The notes: generated from the letters alone by a model not told the origin. Shown: positions 1 through 7,664, counted from the first letter of the stretch. The stretch is 11,279 nt of DNA from DATKNA01 sp035541595 (GCA_035541595.1 DATKNA010000270.1:1-11279), one strand, 5' to 3'. Numbers and translations: made by a program.

Positions 1-142
1 CTGCGATCCAGGACATCGGCAGCACGGCCACGGCACTTGAGCGGTCATGCTCGACCGGCCGGCCGACGTGTGGTGGCGCCGAGGGGCCGGGGTGCGGTGG
101 CGTGGCGGCGGCGCGACCTGGCACCGGTGACCGCCGGCGCCG
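1..142. other. Region left of dapF with no supported gene
   Basis: These 142 bases lie downstream of the dapF stop codon. In M. tuberculosis hflX follows dapF, so I looked for its start on the minus strand. The only minus-strand ATG (46-48) opens 16 codons before the window edge, has a weak ribosome site, and does not resemble HflX. On the plus strand, one frame stops at 38-40 after 12 codons, too little to assign to a convergent gene. Short GC palindromes are present but no convincing terminator. Confidence 0.4.
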
Positions 143-1069
143 TCAGGGCAGGTTGGTCAGCAGCCCCTCGGTGCCGAGCACGGCCGGACCGGCGAGCTCC
201 GCGGCCACGCCGCGCACGGAGTCTCCCTCCGGGAGGGTCACCCGGAGGCGTCCGCCGGGGACGTCGACGGTCCACACGGCGGGTGCTGCGGCGCCACCCC
301 AGGCGCGGGCGGCGATCGCCGCAGCGACGACCCCGGTGCCGCAGGACCGGGTCTCCCCCACGCCGCGCTCGTGGACGCGCATGGCGAGGTGGCCGACCCG
401 GGCGCTCGCGTCGTGCAGCGGGACGACGAGCTCGACGTTGGTGCCCTCGGGCGGGGTGGGTCGGACCACCGGCGGCCTGGAGAGGTCAGCCGCGGCGAGC
501 TCCCCGGTGTCGGGCAACGCGACCACCGTGTGCGGGTTCCCGAGATCGATCGACAGGCCGGGCAACGGCGCCCAGGGCACCCCGACCGGAACCCTGCCGA
601 TCTCCACGATGCAGTCCCGGCCGTCCACGACGGCGTCCTCGCCCCCGACCACCGCCCAGGCGCCCAGGTCCGTCACGTAGTGCCCACCCTCGCGGCGAAC
701 ATGTTTGACGCCCGCGCGGGTCCCGATGGCCACGACGTCGCCGTCGTGGAGCCGCGCGAGGCCGGCGGCGCCGAGGTAGGCGGCGAAGACCCTGGTCCCG
801 TTGCCGCACATCTGGGCGGTGGACCCGTCGGCGTTGCGGTAGTCCATGAACCATTCGGCGTCATCCGCGGGTGCGGCGCCGTCGGGCACGGCCGCGCTGC
901 GGACGACCCGGATGAGGCCGTCGGCGCCGAGCCCGGCGTGCCGGTCGCACAGCGCGGCGACGGTGGCGGGCGACAGCTCGAGCGTGCCGTCCGGGTCGAG
1001 GAGCAGCACGAAGTCGTTCTCGGTTCCGTGTCCCTTGACGAAGGGGACCTCGCTCGCTGCGCTCCGCAC
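143..1069 (-). CDS. dapF: Diaminopimelate epimerase DapF
   Basis: This enzyme interconverts LL- and meso-diaminopimelate in the cytoplasm, the step before lysine and DAP-type peptidoglycan precursors. It is a cofactor-independent two-cysteine epimerase. From the GTG at 1069 the protein has 308 residues, close to the family's usual 275-300. The first half has the substrate motif NADGSTAQMCGNGTR with catalytic Cys88. The second half has GNPH (177-180), EGTNVE (208-213) and ERGVGETRSCGTG with catalytic Cys243. GADGL sits at 48-52. The reading frame stays open upstream, but that stretch overlaps miaA and has no family similarity. The GTG lies 5 bases past the miaA stop and has no clear Shine-Dalgarno sequence, so coupling to miaA translation is likely. 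An in-frame CTG at 1078 is a less likely start. Function is confident; the exact start is less so. Confidence 0.95.
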   Translation of the reverse strand: MRSAASEVPFVKGHGTENDFVLLLDPDGTLELSPATVAALCDRHAGLGADGLIRVVRSAAVPDGAAPADDAEWFMDYRNADGSTAQMCGNGTRVFAAYLGAAGLARLHDGDVVAIGTRAGVKHVRREGGHYVTDLGAWAVVGGEDAVVDGRDCIVEIGRVPVGVPWAPLPGLSIDLGNPHTVVALPDTGELAAADLSRPPVVRPTPPEGTNVELVVPLHDASARVGHLAMRVHERGVGETRSCGTGVVAAAIAARAWGGAAAPAVWTVDVPGGRLRVTLPEGDSVRGVAAELAGPAVLGTEGLLTNLP

Positions 1070-1074
1070 GCAGA

Positions 1075-2037
1075 TCAGGGTAGGCGTGGCGGCCGGCCCG
1101 ACGGTGCGGGGCGCCTGGCCTGATCGGCGTCGCCAGTGGCGAGGGCGACGACGCGGTCGGGGAGAGCGGGCGTGTCGAACGGCAGCCAGACGACCCGCTG
1201 GTCCCGGCGGAACCAGGACTCCTGGCGGCGCGCGAACCGGCGGGTGGCGAAGATCGTCTCTGCCTTCGCCTCGGGCTCGGTGAGCTGCCCGGCGAGCATC
1301 CGCAGCACCTGCGCGTACCCCAGCGCCCGCGACGCGGTGCGGCCGGCGCGCAACCGGTTCGGCCCGAGCGCCCGCACCTCGTCGACGAACCCGTCGCACC
1401 ACATCCGCTCGACGCGGGCGGCGATCCGGGCGTCGAGGATCTCGCGCGGGACGTCGAGGCCGACCTGGACGGCCGGCCGCGCGTACGCACGGTCCGGGAG
1501 GGTGGCCCGGAACGGTCCGCCGGTGATCTCGTTGACCTCGAGGGCGCGCACCACCCGGCGGCCGTTGGTGGCCAGGATGGCCGCTGCCGCCTCGGGGTCA
1601 CGAGCGGCCAACCGGGCGTGCAGGGCGGCCGCTCCGGCCGCGGCCAGCTCCTGCTCGAGGCGGGCGCGCACCGCGGGGTCGGTCGGCGGGATCTCCAGAC
1701 CCTCCAGAACCGCGCGGACGTAGAGCCCGGATCCGCCGACGAGGATGGCGCGCCTCCCCCGGGCCGCGATCGCGTCGAGCACGGCCGACGCGGCGCGCTG
1801 ATAGTCGGCCACGTTCGCGTCGTCGCCGATGTCGAGGACGTCGATCAAGTGGTGCGGCACCCCGCGGCGCTGATGGGTGGTGGGCTTCGCCGTGCCGACG
1901 TCCATCCCCCGGTAGAGCTGGAAGGAGTCGGCGTTGACGATCTCGGCGCCGGTCCGGAGGGCGACCTCGACGGCCAGAGCCGTCTTGCCGGACGCGGTGG
2001 GCCCGACGACCGCGAGGACGGGGAGCGGGTCCACCAT
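1075..2037 (-). CDS. miaA: tRNA dimethylallyltransferase MiaA
   Basis: MiaA transfers a dimethylallyl group from DMAPP to N6 of adenosine 37 in tRNAs that read codons starting with U, giving i6A37, which MiaB then methylthiolates. The 320-residue product has the P-loop GPTASGKT at residues 12-19, the conserved NADSFQLYRGMDVGTAKPT segment (35-53) with the catalytic-type Asp37, HHLIDV (62-67), and GGSGLYVRAV (101-110) where many homologues have GGTGLY. An RRVVRALEV segment typical of the family follows. The length is normal (about 300-320). The ATG at 2037 is separated from the miaB stop by only two bases and has no Shine-Dalgarno sequence of its own, which fits translational coupling. The frame stays open far upstream through miaB, but that part is an out-of-frame shadow of miaB. 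Confidence 0.96.
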   Translation of the reverse strand: MVDPLPVLAVVGPTASGKTALAVEVALRTGAEIVNADSFQLYRGMDVGTAKPTTHQRRGVPHHLIDVLDIGDDANVADYQRAASAVLDAIAARGRRAILVGGSGLYVRAVLEGLEIPPTDPAVRARLEQELAAAGAAALHARLAARDPEAAAAILATNGRRVVRALEVNEITGGPFRATLPDRAYARPAVQVGLDVPREILDARIAARVERMWCDGFVDEVRALGPNRLRAGRTASRALGYAQVLRMLAGQLTEPEAKAETIFATRRFARRQESWFRRDQRVVWLPFDTPALPDRVVALATGDADQARRPAPSGRPPRLP

Positions 2038-2039
2038 CC

Positions 2040-3575
2040 TCAGGCCCGGCGCAGGGCCGGCATCCCCAGGAGGACACCGTCGGATCGCCGGCCGGCCGGC
2101 GCGGCGGGGCGGCCGCCCATGCCTGCCGACTCCGTGGCGCGCGCCGCGCGTCGGCGCTGCTCCCAGGCGTCCCCCGCGCGGGTGCGCCTGACGGCGAAGG
2201 CCCCACCGGTCAGGGCGGCGTCCGCGACGAGGTGGTGCGGAGCGCCGTAGGTGACCTCGACCGTGATGACGTCGCCGGGCCGGGGGGCGGTGGCCGCCGG
2301 CAACCCGGGCGGCACGGCGAAGTGCACGAGACGATTGTCCGGGGCCCGGCCGGTGAGGCGGGCGGTGGCGCCGTCCTTGCGACCCTCGCCCTCCCCGACG
2401 AGCACCTCGACGGCGCGACCCTCCTGGCGACGGTTCTCCCGCCAGGAGATCCCCTCCTGCAGGGCCAGGAGGCGTTCGTAGCGTTCCTGGACGACGGCCT
2501 TCGGTATCTGGTCGGGCAGCGCGGCGGCCGGCGTGCCGGGACGGGGGGAGTACTGGAAGGTGAACGCCTGGGCGAACCGGGAGGTGGCGACCACGTCGAG
2601 CGTGGCCTGGAAGTCGGCCTCGGTCTCCCCGGGGAACCCCACGATGACGTCGGTGGAGAGCGCGGCGTCCGGGATCGCCGCCCGGACCCGCTCGACGATG
2701 CGGAGGAAGCGCTCGGCGCGGTACGAGCGCCGCATCGCCCTGAGGATGCGGTCGGAGCCGGACTGCAGCGGCATGTGCAGCTGCGGCATGACGTTCGGCG
2801 TGAGGGCCATCGCCTCGACGACGTCCTCGGTGAACGCGGCCGGGTGCGGGCTGGTGAACCGGACCCGCTCGAGCCCATCGACCCGCCCGCAGGCGCGCAG
2901 CAGCTTCGCGAACGCGCCGCGGTCGCCGAACTCGACGCCGTACGTGTTGACGTTCTGCCCGAGGAGCGTGATCTCGATGGCGCCATCGGCGACGAGCGCC
3001 TCGATCTCGGCGAGGATCTCGCCGGGGCGTCGGTCCCTCTCCTTGCCGCGCAGGCTGGGGACGATGCAGAACGTGCAGCTGTTGTTGCAGCCGACGCTGA
3101 TCGAGACCCAGGCGGCGTGGACGGACTCGCGCCGGGTGGGCAGCGTGGACGGGAACACCTCGAGCGACTCCAGGATCTCGACCCGGGCCTCGTCGTTGTG
3201 CCGGGCCCGCTCGAGCAGCGCGGGGAGCGAGCCGATGTTGTGGGTGCCGAAGACCACGTCGACCCATGGAGCCCTGCGAAGGATCGTGTCCCTGTCCTTC
3301 TGGGCGAGGCAGCCGCCGACGGCGATCTGCATGCCGGGCGTGCCGGCCTTGACCGATGCGAGGTGACCGAGGTTGCCGTAGAGCTTGTTGTCCGCGTTCT
3401 CTCGGACCGCGCAGGTGTTGAACACGACGACGTCGGGCCGCCGGCTGCCCTCGGCGCGCACGTAGCCGGCGGCTTCGAGCAGACCTGCGAGCCGCTCCGA
3501 GTCGTGCACGTTCATCTGGCAGCCGAACGTGCGCACCTCGTAGGTACGTACCGTGCCCTGGGTGGTCGTCGTCAT
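2040..3575 (-). CDS. miaB: tRNA-2-methylthio-N6-dimethylallyladenosine synthase MiaB
   Basis: A radical SAM methylthiotransferase that turns i6A37 into ms2i6A37 in tRNA, the step after MiaA. The 511-residue product has the three domains in order. The N-terminal UPF0004/MTTase domain binds the auxiliary 4Fe-4S cluster through Cys19 (FGCQMN), Cys55 (NTCAVRE) and Cys89 (GGCLAQ). The radical SAM core carries Cys163, Cys167 and Cys170 in SVGCNNSCTFCIVP. A TRAM RNA-binding domain follows near the C-terminus, then a basic tail containing RRTRAGDAWEQ, as is common in actinobacterial MiaB. I chose the ATG at 3575 because GGTG lies 7 bases upstream; a GTG three codons earlier (3584) lacks a ribosome site. 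First gene of the miaB-miaA-dapF run, about 110 bases after the transporter gene. Confidence 0.97.
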   Translation of the reverse strand: MTTTTQGTVRTYEVRTFGCQMNVHDSERLAGLLEAAGYVRAEGSRRPDVVVFNTCAVRENADNKLYGNLGHLASVKAGTPGMQIAVGGCLAQKDRDTILRRAPWVDVVFGTHNIGSLPALLERARHNDEARVEILESLEVFPSTLPTRRESVHAAWVSISVGCNNSCTFCIVPSLRGKERDRRPGEILAEIEALVADGAIEITLLGQNVNTYGVEFGDRGAFAKLLRACGRVDGLERVRFTSPHPAAFTEDVVEAMALTPNVMPQLHMPLQSGSDRILRAMRRSYRAERFLRIVERVRAAIPDAALSTDVIVGFPGETEADFQATLDVVATSRFAQAFTFQYSPRPGTPAAALPDQIPKAVVQERYERLLALQEGISWRENRRQEGRAVEVLVGEGEGRKDGATARLTGRAPDNRLVHFAVPPGLPAATAPRPGDVITVEVTYGAPHHLVADAALTGGAFAVRRTRAGDAWEQRRRAARATESAGMGGRPAAPAGRRSDGVLLGMPALRRA

Positions 3576-3654
3576 GGCGGTCACCAGGGTACGTCGGCGG
3601 CCCGGAGGTCGGGTCCGCACCGGGGGCCGTGGTCGGCCTCTCCTGGCGGGACGC

Positions 3655-3674
3655 GCCCCCGTCGGTGCGGGGGC
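3655..3674 (-). terminator. Possible GC-rich hairpin terminator after the EamA transporter gene
   Basis: Twelve bases past the transporter stop codon, the minus strand forms a perfect 7-bp stem (GCCCCCG / CGGGGGC) with the 6-base loop CACCGA. No T-run follows, so it could only be a U-less actinobacterial type of terminator. It sits in the 110-base gap before miaB, where a transcription boundary would make sense. The evidence is structural only. Confidence 0.3.
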
Positions 3675-3685
3675 CGCGTCGCCCG

Positions 3686-4648
3686 TCAGTGCGGGGCGAG
3701 GTCGGCCGGACGCCGACGGCGCGCGCTGAGCCGGCCCTGCGTGAGGAGGACGCCGAGAATCACGATCAGCGCGCCTGCGGGCTCGTTCCAGGTGACCTGC
3801 TCGCCGAGGACGAGGGCGCCGGCGACGACGCCGACCAGCGGGGTGAGGTAGGTGACCGTCGAAGCGTTGGTCGCGCCCCACCCGGCGACGACGTTGGTGT
3901 TCCAGACGTAGGCGAGTCCGGTGCCGAGGACGCCGAGGGCGAGGATCGCGGCGGTCACCCCGCCGGTGAGGTGGACCGGTTGAGCGGCGACGACCGGCGC
4001 GAGCAAAAGCATGATCAGCGCGCCGAGGCCGACCTGCCCGGTGGCGACGGCGAGCGAGGGCAGCCTGCGGGGAGCGATGAATCGACGCAGGTGCACGAAG
4101 GCGATGCCGTAGCAGAGCGTCGCGAGCAGGCAGGCGACGTCGCCGAGGAGCCTGCTCTCGCTGCTCGTGGTCGCCTCCGTCGCCGCTGCCGTCACGGACC
4201 AGGGGCTGAGCACGATCAGGACGCCGGCGAAGCCGGTCGCCAGCCCGGCCAGCCGCGTCGGCGTGGGGCGCTCCTGCGGGAGCGCCGCCAGGGCGACCAA
4301 CGTCGTCATGAGCGGTGTCGTGGCGTTGAGGATGCTCGCGACGCCGGAGGTGACGTGCTGCTCGGCCCAGGCGAAGAGCAGGAACGGCGCAACGCAGAGC
4401 AGGACGGAGACGACCAGGAGGTGGCCCCAGACGGCACGCTCACGGGGGAGGCGCTGCCCGGCCAGCGCCGAGGCGGCCAGGAGCGCGAGGGCGCCGGAGG
4501 TCACCCGGCCGAGGACGACCTGACCGGGAGAGAGGCCTTCGAGGCCGATCTTGATGAACAGAAAGCTCGATCCCCAGACGACGGCGAGGGCGACGAACTG
4601 GACCGCTACAGATCTCGCCGGCCATGCCGCCCGGGTGCCCTCCGCCAC
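3686..4648 (-). CDS. DMT-superfamily transporter with two EamA domains
   Basis: An integral membrane protein of 320 residues with about ten hydrophobic segments, made of two EamA repeats as in the drug/metabolite transporter superfamily. The first repeat opens with the diagnostic VVWGSSFLFIKIGLEGLSP (about residues 23-41). The second starts near LLGDVACLLATLCYGIAF and ends with LGEQVTWNEPAGALIVILG. Such proteins export amino acids, metabolites or drugs; the substrate cannot be read from the sequence. I chose the GTG at 4648 because a full GAGGAGG lies 5 bases upstream. A longer reading to 4741 would add 31 residues of non-membrane sequence and reach the recX stop. It sits between recX and miaB with an 89-base gap to recX, so it may have its own promoter. 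Confidence 0.9.
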   Translation of the reverse strand: MAEGTRAAWPARSVAVQFVALAVVWGSSFLFIKIGLEGLSPGQVVLGRVTSGALALLAASALAGQRLPRERAVWGHLLVVSVLLCVAPFLLFAWAEQHVTSGVASILNATTPLMTTLVALAALPQERPTPTRLAGLATGFAGVLIVLSPWSVTAAATEATTSSESRLLGDVACLLATLCYGIAFVHLRRFIAPRRLPSLAVATGQVGLGALIMLLLAPVVAAQPVHLTGGVTAAILALGVLGTGLAYVWNTNVVAGWGATNASTVTYLTPLVGVVAGALVLGEQVTWNEPAGALIVILGVLLTQGRLSARRRRPADLAPH

Positions 4649-4653
4649 GTGTG

Positions 4654-4660
4654 CCTCCTC
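4654..4660 (-). promoter_or_regulatory. Strong Shine-Dalgarno GAGGAGG
   Basis: On the minus strand GAGGAGG lies 5 bases before the GTG at 4648. It is the strongest ribosome binding site in the window and decides the start of the transporter gene in favour of the short form over the upstream ATG at 4741. Confidence 0.8.
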
Positions 4661-4737
4661 GGTCGGACACCGCCGACCGGCGTCGCCCTGAGGACAACGG
4701 TCGGTGGCATCCGCCCGTGAGGTCGGCGCAGTCGATC

Positions 4738-5394
4738 TCAACCGTCCGGGTCGTCGTTCGCGATCACACTGAGGAGGTCGGCCTGCGGGTCGAGCTCGGC
4801 ACCGCGACGTTCGGCGAGGACCTCGCGGACGGCCCTTGCCGCGACGGCCGGCCCGTAGCCCTTGCGGGCGAGCATGCCCAGCAACCTGCGCGTTCGACGT
4901 TCAGCGGCCTCGCCTGCCCTGCCGCTGGCCGTGGCTGAGAGTCGTCGCCGGACCAGCATCCGTGCCGTTCCGAGCTCGTCGTCGAGCTCCGGGTCGTCGA
5001 GCGTCGTGGTCACGAGCTCACCGTCGATCCCGCGCTGTCGCAACTCGTGGGAGAGCGCGCGCCGGGAGAGGCCGCGGCCCGCCTGGCGGGTCCGCGCCCA
5101 TTGCCGCGCGAACTCGGCGTCGTCGACGAGCCCGAGATCCTCGAACCGGTCGAGGGTCGCGGCGGTGATGTCGCCCGGAACTCCGGCGACGGCGAGGGCG
5201 TCGGCCAGCTGGGCCCTTGTCCGGGGAGCGGCCGTCAGCTTGCGAAGAACGATCGCTCGGGCGACGGACTCGGGATCGGCATCCGGAGTGAGATCAGCCG
5301 GCGAGTCCGGGACGGGCGCGTCGTGACCTCGAGAAGACGAGGGGCGGCGACCCGGTCGTGCGAGCTCGCCGCGCCCTCCTGGCGTTGCCGGCAC
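4738..5394 (-). CDS. recX: RecA regulatory protein RecX
   Basis: RecX binds RecA filaments and modulates, usually inhibits, RecA activity. The 218-residue product has the three-helix tandem repeats of the family: a first repeat from about residue 43 (ESVARAIVLRKLTAAPRTRAQLADAL), a second with the signature FEDLGLVDDAEFARQWARTR (84-103) and ALSHELRQRGI (113-123), and a third near RRLLGMLARKGYGPAVAARAV (169-189). The first 40 or so residues are rich in Pro, Gly, Arg and Ser and look disordered. The GTG at 5394 is one base after the recA stop and is the only standard start codon between that stop and the first conserved helix, so recA-recX co-transcription and coupling are expected. No clear Shine-Dalgarno sequence precedes it. 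The family call is confident and the start is likely. Confidence 0.9.
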   Translation of the reverse strand: MPATPGGRGELARPGRRPSSSRGHDAPVPDSPADLTPDADPESVARAIVLRKLTAAPRTRAQLADALAVAGVPGDITAATLDRFEDLGLVDDAEFARQWARTRQAGRGLSRRALSHELRQRGIDGELVTTTLDDPELDDELGTARMLVRRRLSATASGRAGEAAERRTRRLLGMLARKGYGPAVAARAVREVLAERRGAELDPQADLLSVIANDDPDG

Positions 5395-5395
5395 G

Positions 5396-7537
5396 TCAGA
5401 AGTCGACGTCCGGAGAAGCCGGCGGCGTGTCGAGGCGCGGCCCGACGCCGAGCTTCTCCTTGATGCGCTTCTCGATCTCGTCGGCGAGGTCGGGGTTGTC
5501 CCGCAGGAACGAGCGGGCGTTCTCCTTGCCCTGCCCGAGCTGGTCGCCCTCGTAGGTGTACCAGGCTCCCGACTTGCGGACGAAGCCCTGCTCGACGCCC
5601 ATGTCGATGAGCCCGCCCTCACGGGAGATGCCACTGCCGTAGAGGATGTCGAACTCTGCCTGCTTGAACGGCGGGCTCACCTTGTTCTTGACGACCTTGA
5701 CCCTGGTGCGCGAGCCGACCGGCTCCGACCCGTCCTTGAGGGTTTCGATGCGCCGGACGTCGAGCCGGACCGAGGCGTAGAACTTGAGCGCACGGCCACC
5801 CGTCGTGGTCTCGGGGCTGTTGTGCACCATGATCCCGTCGGCGAAGTAATTGTGCGATCCCTCGACCTCGATGTCGTATCGGCTCACGGGCTCGTCGTGG
5901 TGCTTGGCCTCGACGGACACGACGCGGCTCGGCATCGGCTGGATCTCAGGGCCGACGAAGACCGGCTCGACGGAGAACCTCCCGCGGTGTCGAGGAAGAA
6001 GCTTGTACTCCATCGAGGGGTGGACACAGGGAGCGATCAGTGCGTGCAGGGCATCCGTCGAGGCTGCCGTGAAGGTCAGGTGGGCCACCTTCCCTGCGCC
6101 CCGCTTCGAGAGGCGAGCCTCGAGGCCGAAGTGATCCCGCAGATGCACCTGCAGGCGCCTCTGGCTACCCTCGCTCAGGGCCTGAACGCAGATCTGCGAC
6201 CTGCCTGATCCTCCTGCGGTTCGCTGCTGGAGACCCCCCGAGCGCGGGCCGAACGAGCCGTCGTCCATGTACCAGATGGCGAGCGCCAGGGGAGCCAAGG
6301 CCTTGAGATAATCCCAGGACAGGTGCTTCTTGCCGTCGCCCCAATAGACCACCTCGCGCAGGTCGGCGAGTTCAGGCAGAGGGGTCCAGTCGATATGCAC
6401 GGACTGATCAGGGCGAATGGTTCGGCGCTGCGGGATGTTCCCGAGGAGCAGGGCTTTCCAGTCGATGTAGGCGGTCTGCTCCTCTCCGTGCCCCATGCGA
6501 AGGCGCGGACCGCCGTCGGCAGCCATAGGCGGGGTGAGCGTGGCATCACCCATCAGACCACCCAGGACAACCTGCAACTGCTCGCTGCTCAGCCTCTTCG
6601 GCTGTGACGTGATGATACGGTCGCCTGGCAGCAGCTCGCCAGCCTCTCGCCATCCCCCCGGGGTCATCACCAAATGGTTGCTCGTGAGCTCGAGTGTTTC
6701 CTTGGCGTCATGCTCCCCCCCGGCTCCCCCCGGGCGAACACTGATCCGCAGGAAATGCTGGGCCGGTCCGTTGTCGAACCAGTTGACAACCCGCCGGGGC
6801 TCGATACGTCCGGAGTCCGGGATGTAGCTCAGGACCTCGACCGCCTCGCGCGAGTCGACGATCTCACCGATCTTCCGGCGCCTGCCGTCGGCCAGCAGAA
6901 CTTGCGAGTCATACGTCACGCACCCGAACATCACTCCTATCTTCTCCCGCAGCTGATTGATGAAGACGGCGGTCGTCCCGGAATTGTTCAGGGCACCGGT
7001 TATCTTGCGCAACGCCTGGGACATGAGGCGGGCTTGGAGGCCGACGTGGCTGTCCCCCATCTCGCCCTCGATCTCGGCCCGCGGAACCAGGGCCGCGACG
7101 GAGTCGATGACGATGATGTCGAGCGCGCCGGAGCGGATGAGCATGTCGGCGATCTCGAGCGCCTGCTCCCCGGTGTCCGGCTGGGAGACGAGCAACGCGT
7201 CGGTGTCGACGCCGAGCTTCTTGGCGTACTCGGGGTCGAGGGCGTGCTCGGCGTCGATGAACGCCGCGATCCCCCCCGCCCGCTGCGCGTTCGCCACGGC
7301 GTGCAGAGCGACCGTCGTCTTGCCCGAGGACTCCGGGCCGAACACCTCGACGATGCGCCCGCGGGGCAGGCCGCCGATGCCGAGCGCGACGTCGAGGGCG
7401 ATCGAGCCGGTGGGGATGACCTCGATCGGAGGCCGGGTGTCCTCCCCCAGGCGCATCACCGACCCCTTGCCGAACTGGCGGTCGATCTGCGCGAGAGCAG
7501 TCTCGAGCGCCTTCTCGCGATCTGCGGGTGCGGGCAT
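5396..7537 (-). CDS. recA: Recombinase RecA precursor containing an intein
   Basis: RecA forms ATP-dependent filaments on single-stranded DNA, drives strand exchange and triggers LexA self-cleavage. The precursor has 713 residues: N-extein 1-205, intein 206-573, C-extein 574-713. Splicing would leave a normal RecA of 345 residues. The N-extein holds Walker A GPESSGKTT (67-75), IDAEHALDPEYAKKLGVD (94-111) and the Walker B region DIIVIDSVAALVPRAEIEGE (140-159). The C-extein continues at SPETTTGGRALKFYASVRLD, so the intein splits the L2 DNA-binding loop and the precursor should be inactive until spliced. The ATG at 7537 has AGAGGTG 5 bases upstream. The site used by the M. tuberculosis RecA intein (KNK|CSPPF) is uninterrupted here and reads KNKVSPPF. 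recX follows after one base. A LexA box and a PafBC-type promoter lie upstream. Confidence 0.97.
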   Translation of the reverse strand: MPAPADREKALETALAQIDRQFGKGSVMRLGEDTRPPIEVIPTGSIALDVALGIGGLPRGRIVEVFGPESSGKTTVALHAVANAQRAGGIAAFIDAEHALDPEYAKKLGVDTDALLVSQPDTGEQALEIADMLIRSGALDIIVIDSVAALVPRAEIEGEMGDSHVGLQARLMSQALRKITGALNNSGTTAVFINQLREKIGVMFGCVTYDSQVLLADGRRRKIGEIVDSREAVEVLSYIPDSGRIEPRRVVNWFDNGPAQHFLRISVRPGGAGGEHDAKETLELTSNHLVMTPGGWREAGELLPGDRIITSQPKRLSSEQLQVVLGGLMGDATLTPPMAADGGPRLRMGHGEEQTAYIDWKALLLGNIPQRRTIRPDQSVHIDWTPLPELADLREVVYWGDGKKHLSWDYLKALAPLALAIWYMDDGSFGPRSGGLQQRTAGGSGRSQICVQALSEGSQRRLQVHLRDHFGLEARLSKRGAGKVAHLTFTAASTDALHALIAPCVHPSMEYKLLPRHRGRFSVEPVFVGPEIQPMPSRVVSVEAKHHDEPVSRYDIEVEGSHNYFADGIMVHNSPETTTGGRALKFYASVRLDVRRIETLKDGSEPVGSRTRVKVVKNKVSPPFKQAEFDILYGSGISREGGLIDMGVEQGFVRKSGAWYTYEGDQLGQGKENARSFLRDNPDLADEIEKRIKEKLGVGPRLDTPPASPDVDF
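5819..6922 (-). mobile_element. RecA intein with LAGLIDADG-type homing endonuclease
   Basis: This in-frame insert of 368 codons has no counterpart in ordinary RecA. The splicing residues look complete: Cys1 in block A (CVTYDSQVLLADG); block B at about 78-91 with TSNH (80-83); block F with Asp350 in SRYDIEVEGSHNYFADG; block G ending IMVHN with His367 and Asn368; and Ser as the +1 extein residue. Between the splicing blocks are two dodecapeptide motifs of a LAGLIDADG endonuclease, LGGLMGDAT (120-128, Asp126) and LAIWYMDDG (214-222, Asp221). In the first, the usual Gly after Asp is Ala127. Three 60-base lines inside the insert (6301, 6541, 6661) count 58-60% GC, against 77% in one recA line (7321), which suggests separate ancestry. 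The insertion point, in GVMFG|SPETTTGG, is the site class known from M. leprae RecA. Confidence 0.93.
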
Positions 7538-7542
7538 GTGGT

Positions 7543-7549
7543 CACCTCT
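7543..7549 (-). promoter_or_regulatory. recA Shine-Dalgarno AGAGGTG
   Basis: AGAGGTG lies 5 bases before the ATG at 7537 on the minus strand. The recA frame stays open for another 67 codons upstream, so this site fixes the start where RecA homology begins. Confidence 0.75.
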
Positions 7550-7641
7550 GGAACGGGCGTTGGTGGAACGCCGTGCGGACGGTGTGGTCGGAGGAGTCGT
7601 GGCCGGAGGTCCGGCCGCTCGGGCTCTGGTCATCACCCACG

Positions 7642-7664
7642 ACGCTAGAGGCCCCCACCGACAT
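7642..7664 (-). promoter_or_regulatory. PafBC-dependent (RecA-NDp) DNA-damage promoter of recA
   Basis: On the minus strand the sequence reads ATGTCGGTG, 8 bases, then TAGCGT. The actinobacterial RecA-independent damage promoter is TTGTCRGTG-N8-TANNNT, so this matches at every constrained position except the first. The -10 element is 7647-7642, predicting a transcription start near 7635 and a leader of roughly 98 bases. It is the recA-proximal promoter, with the LexA box about 70-80 bases further upstream, the same arrangement as the two recA promoters of mycobacteria. PafBC is the activator known for this motif; its genes are not in the window. Confidence 0.8.

Noticed and set aside
1070..1402. 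Upstream extension of the dapF frame
   Set aside because: It overlaps miaA out of frame and has no epimerase similarity. A CTG at 1078 is possible but the GTG at 1069 is the better start.
2040..3267. Very long minus-strand open frame extending miaA upstream
   Set aside because: The upstream part is Arg/Pro/Ala-rich low-complexity sequence overlapping miaB in another frame. MiaA homology begins exactly at the ATG at 2037. Long open shadows are normal at this GC content.
2232..3851. 539-codon plus-strand open frame opposite miaB
   Set aside because: It is the antisense of a confident gene, has biased low-complexity composition, and contains no recognisable domain. Its length follows from high GC.
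5678..5680. Possible second intein at the M. tuberculosis RecA site
   Set aside because: The sequence around that site reads KNKVSPPFKQAEF without interruption. The residue equivalent to the intein Cys position is Val and the extein continues normally.
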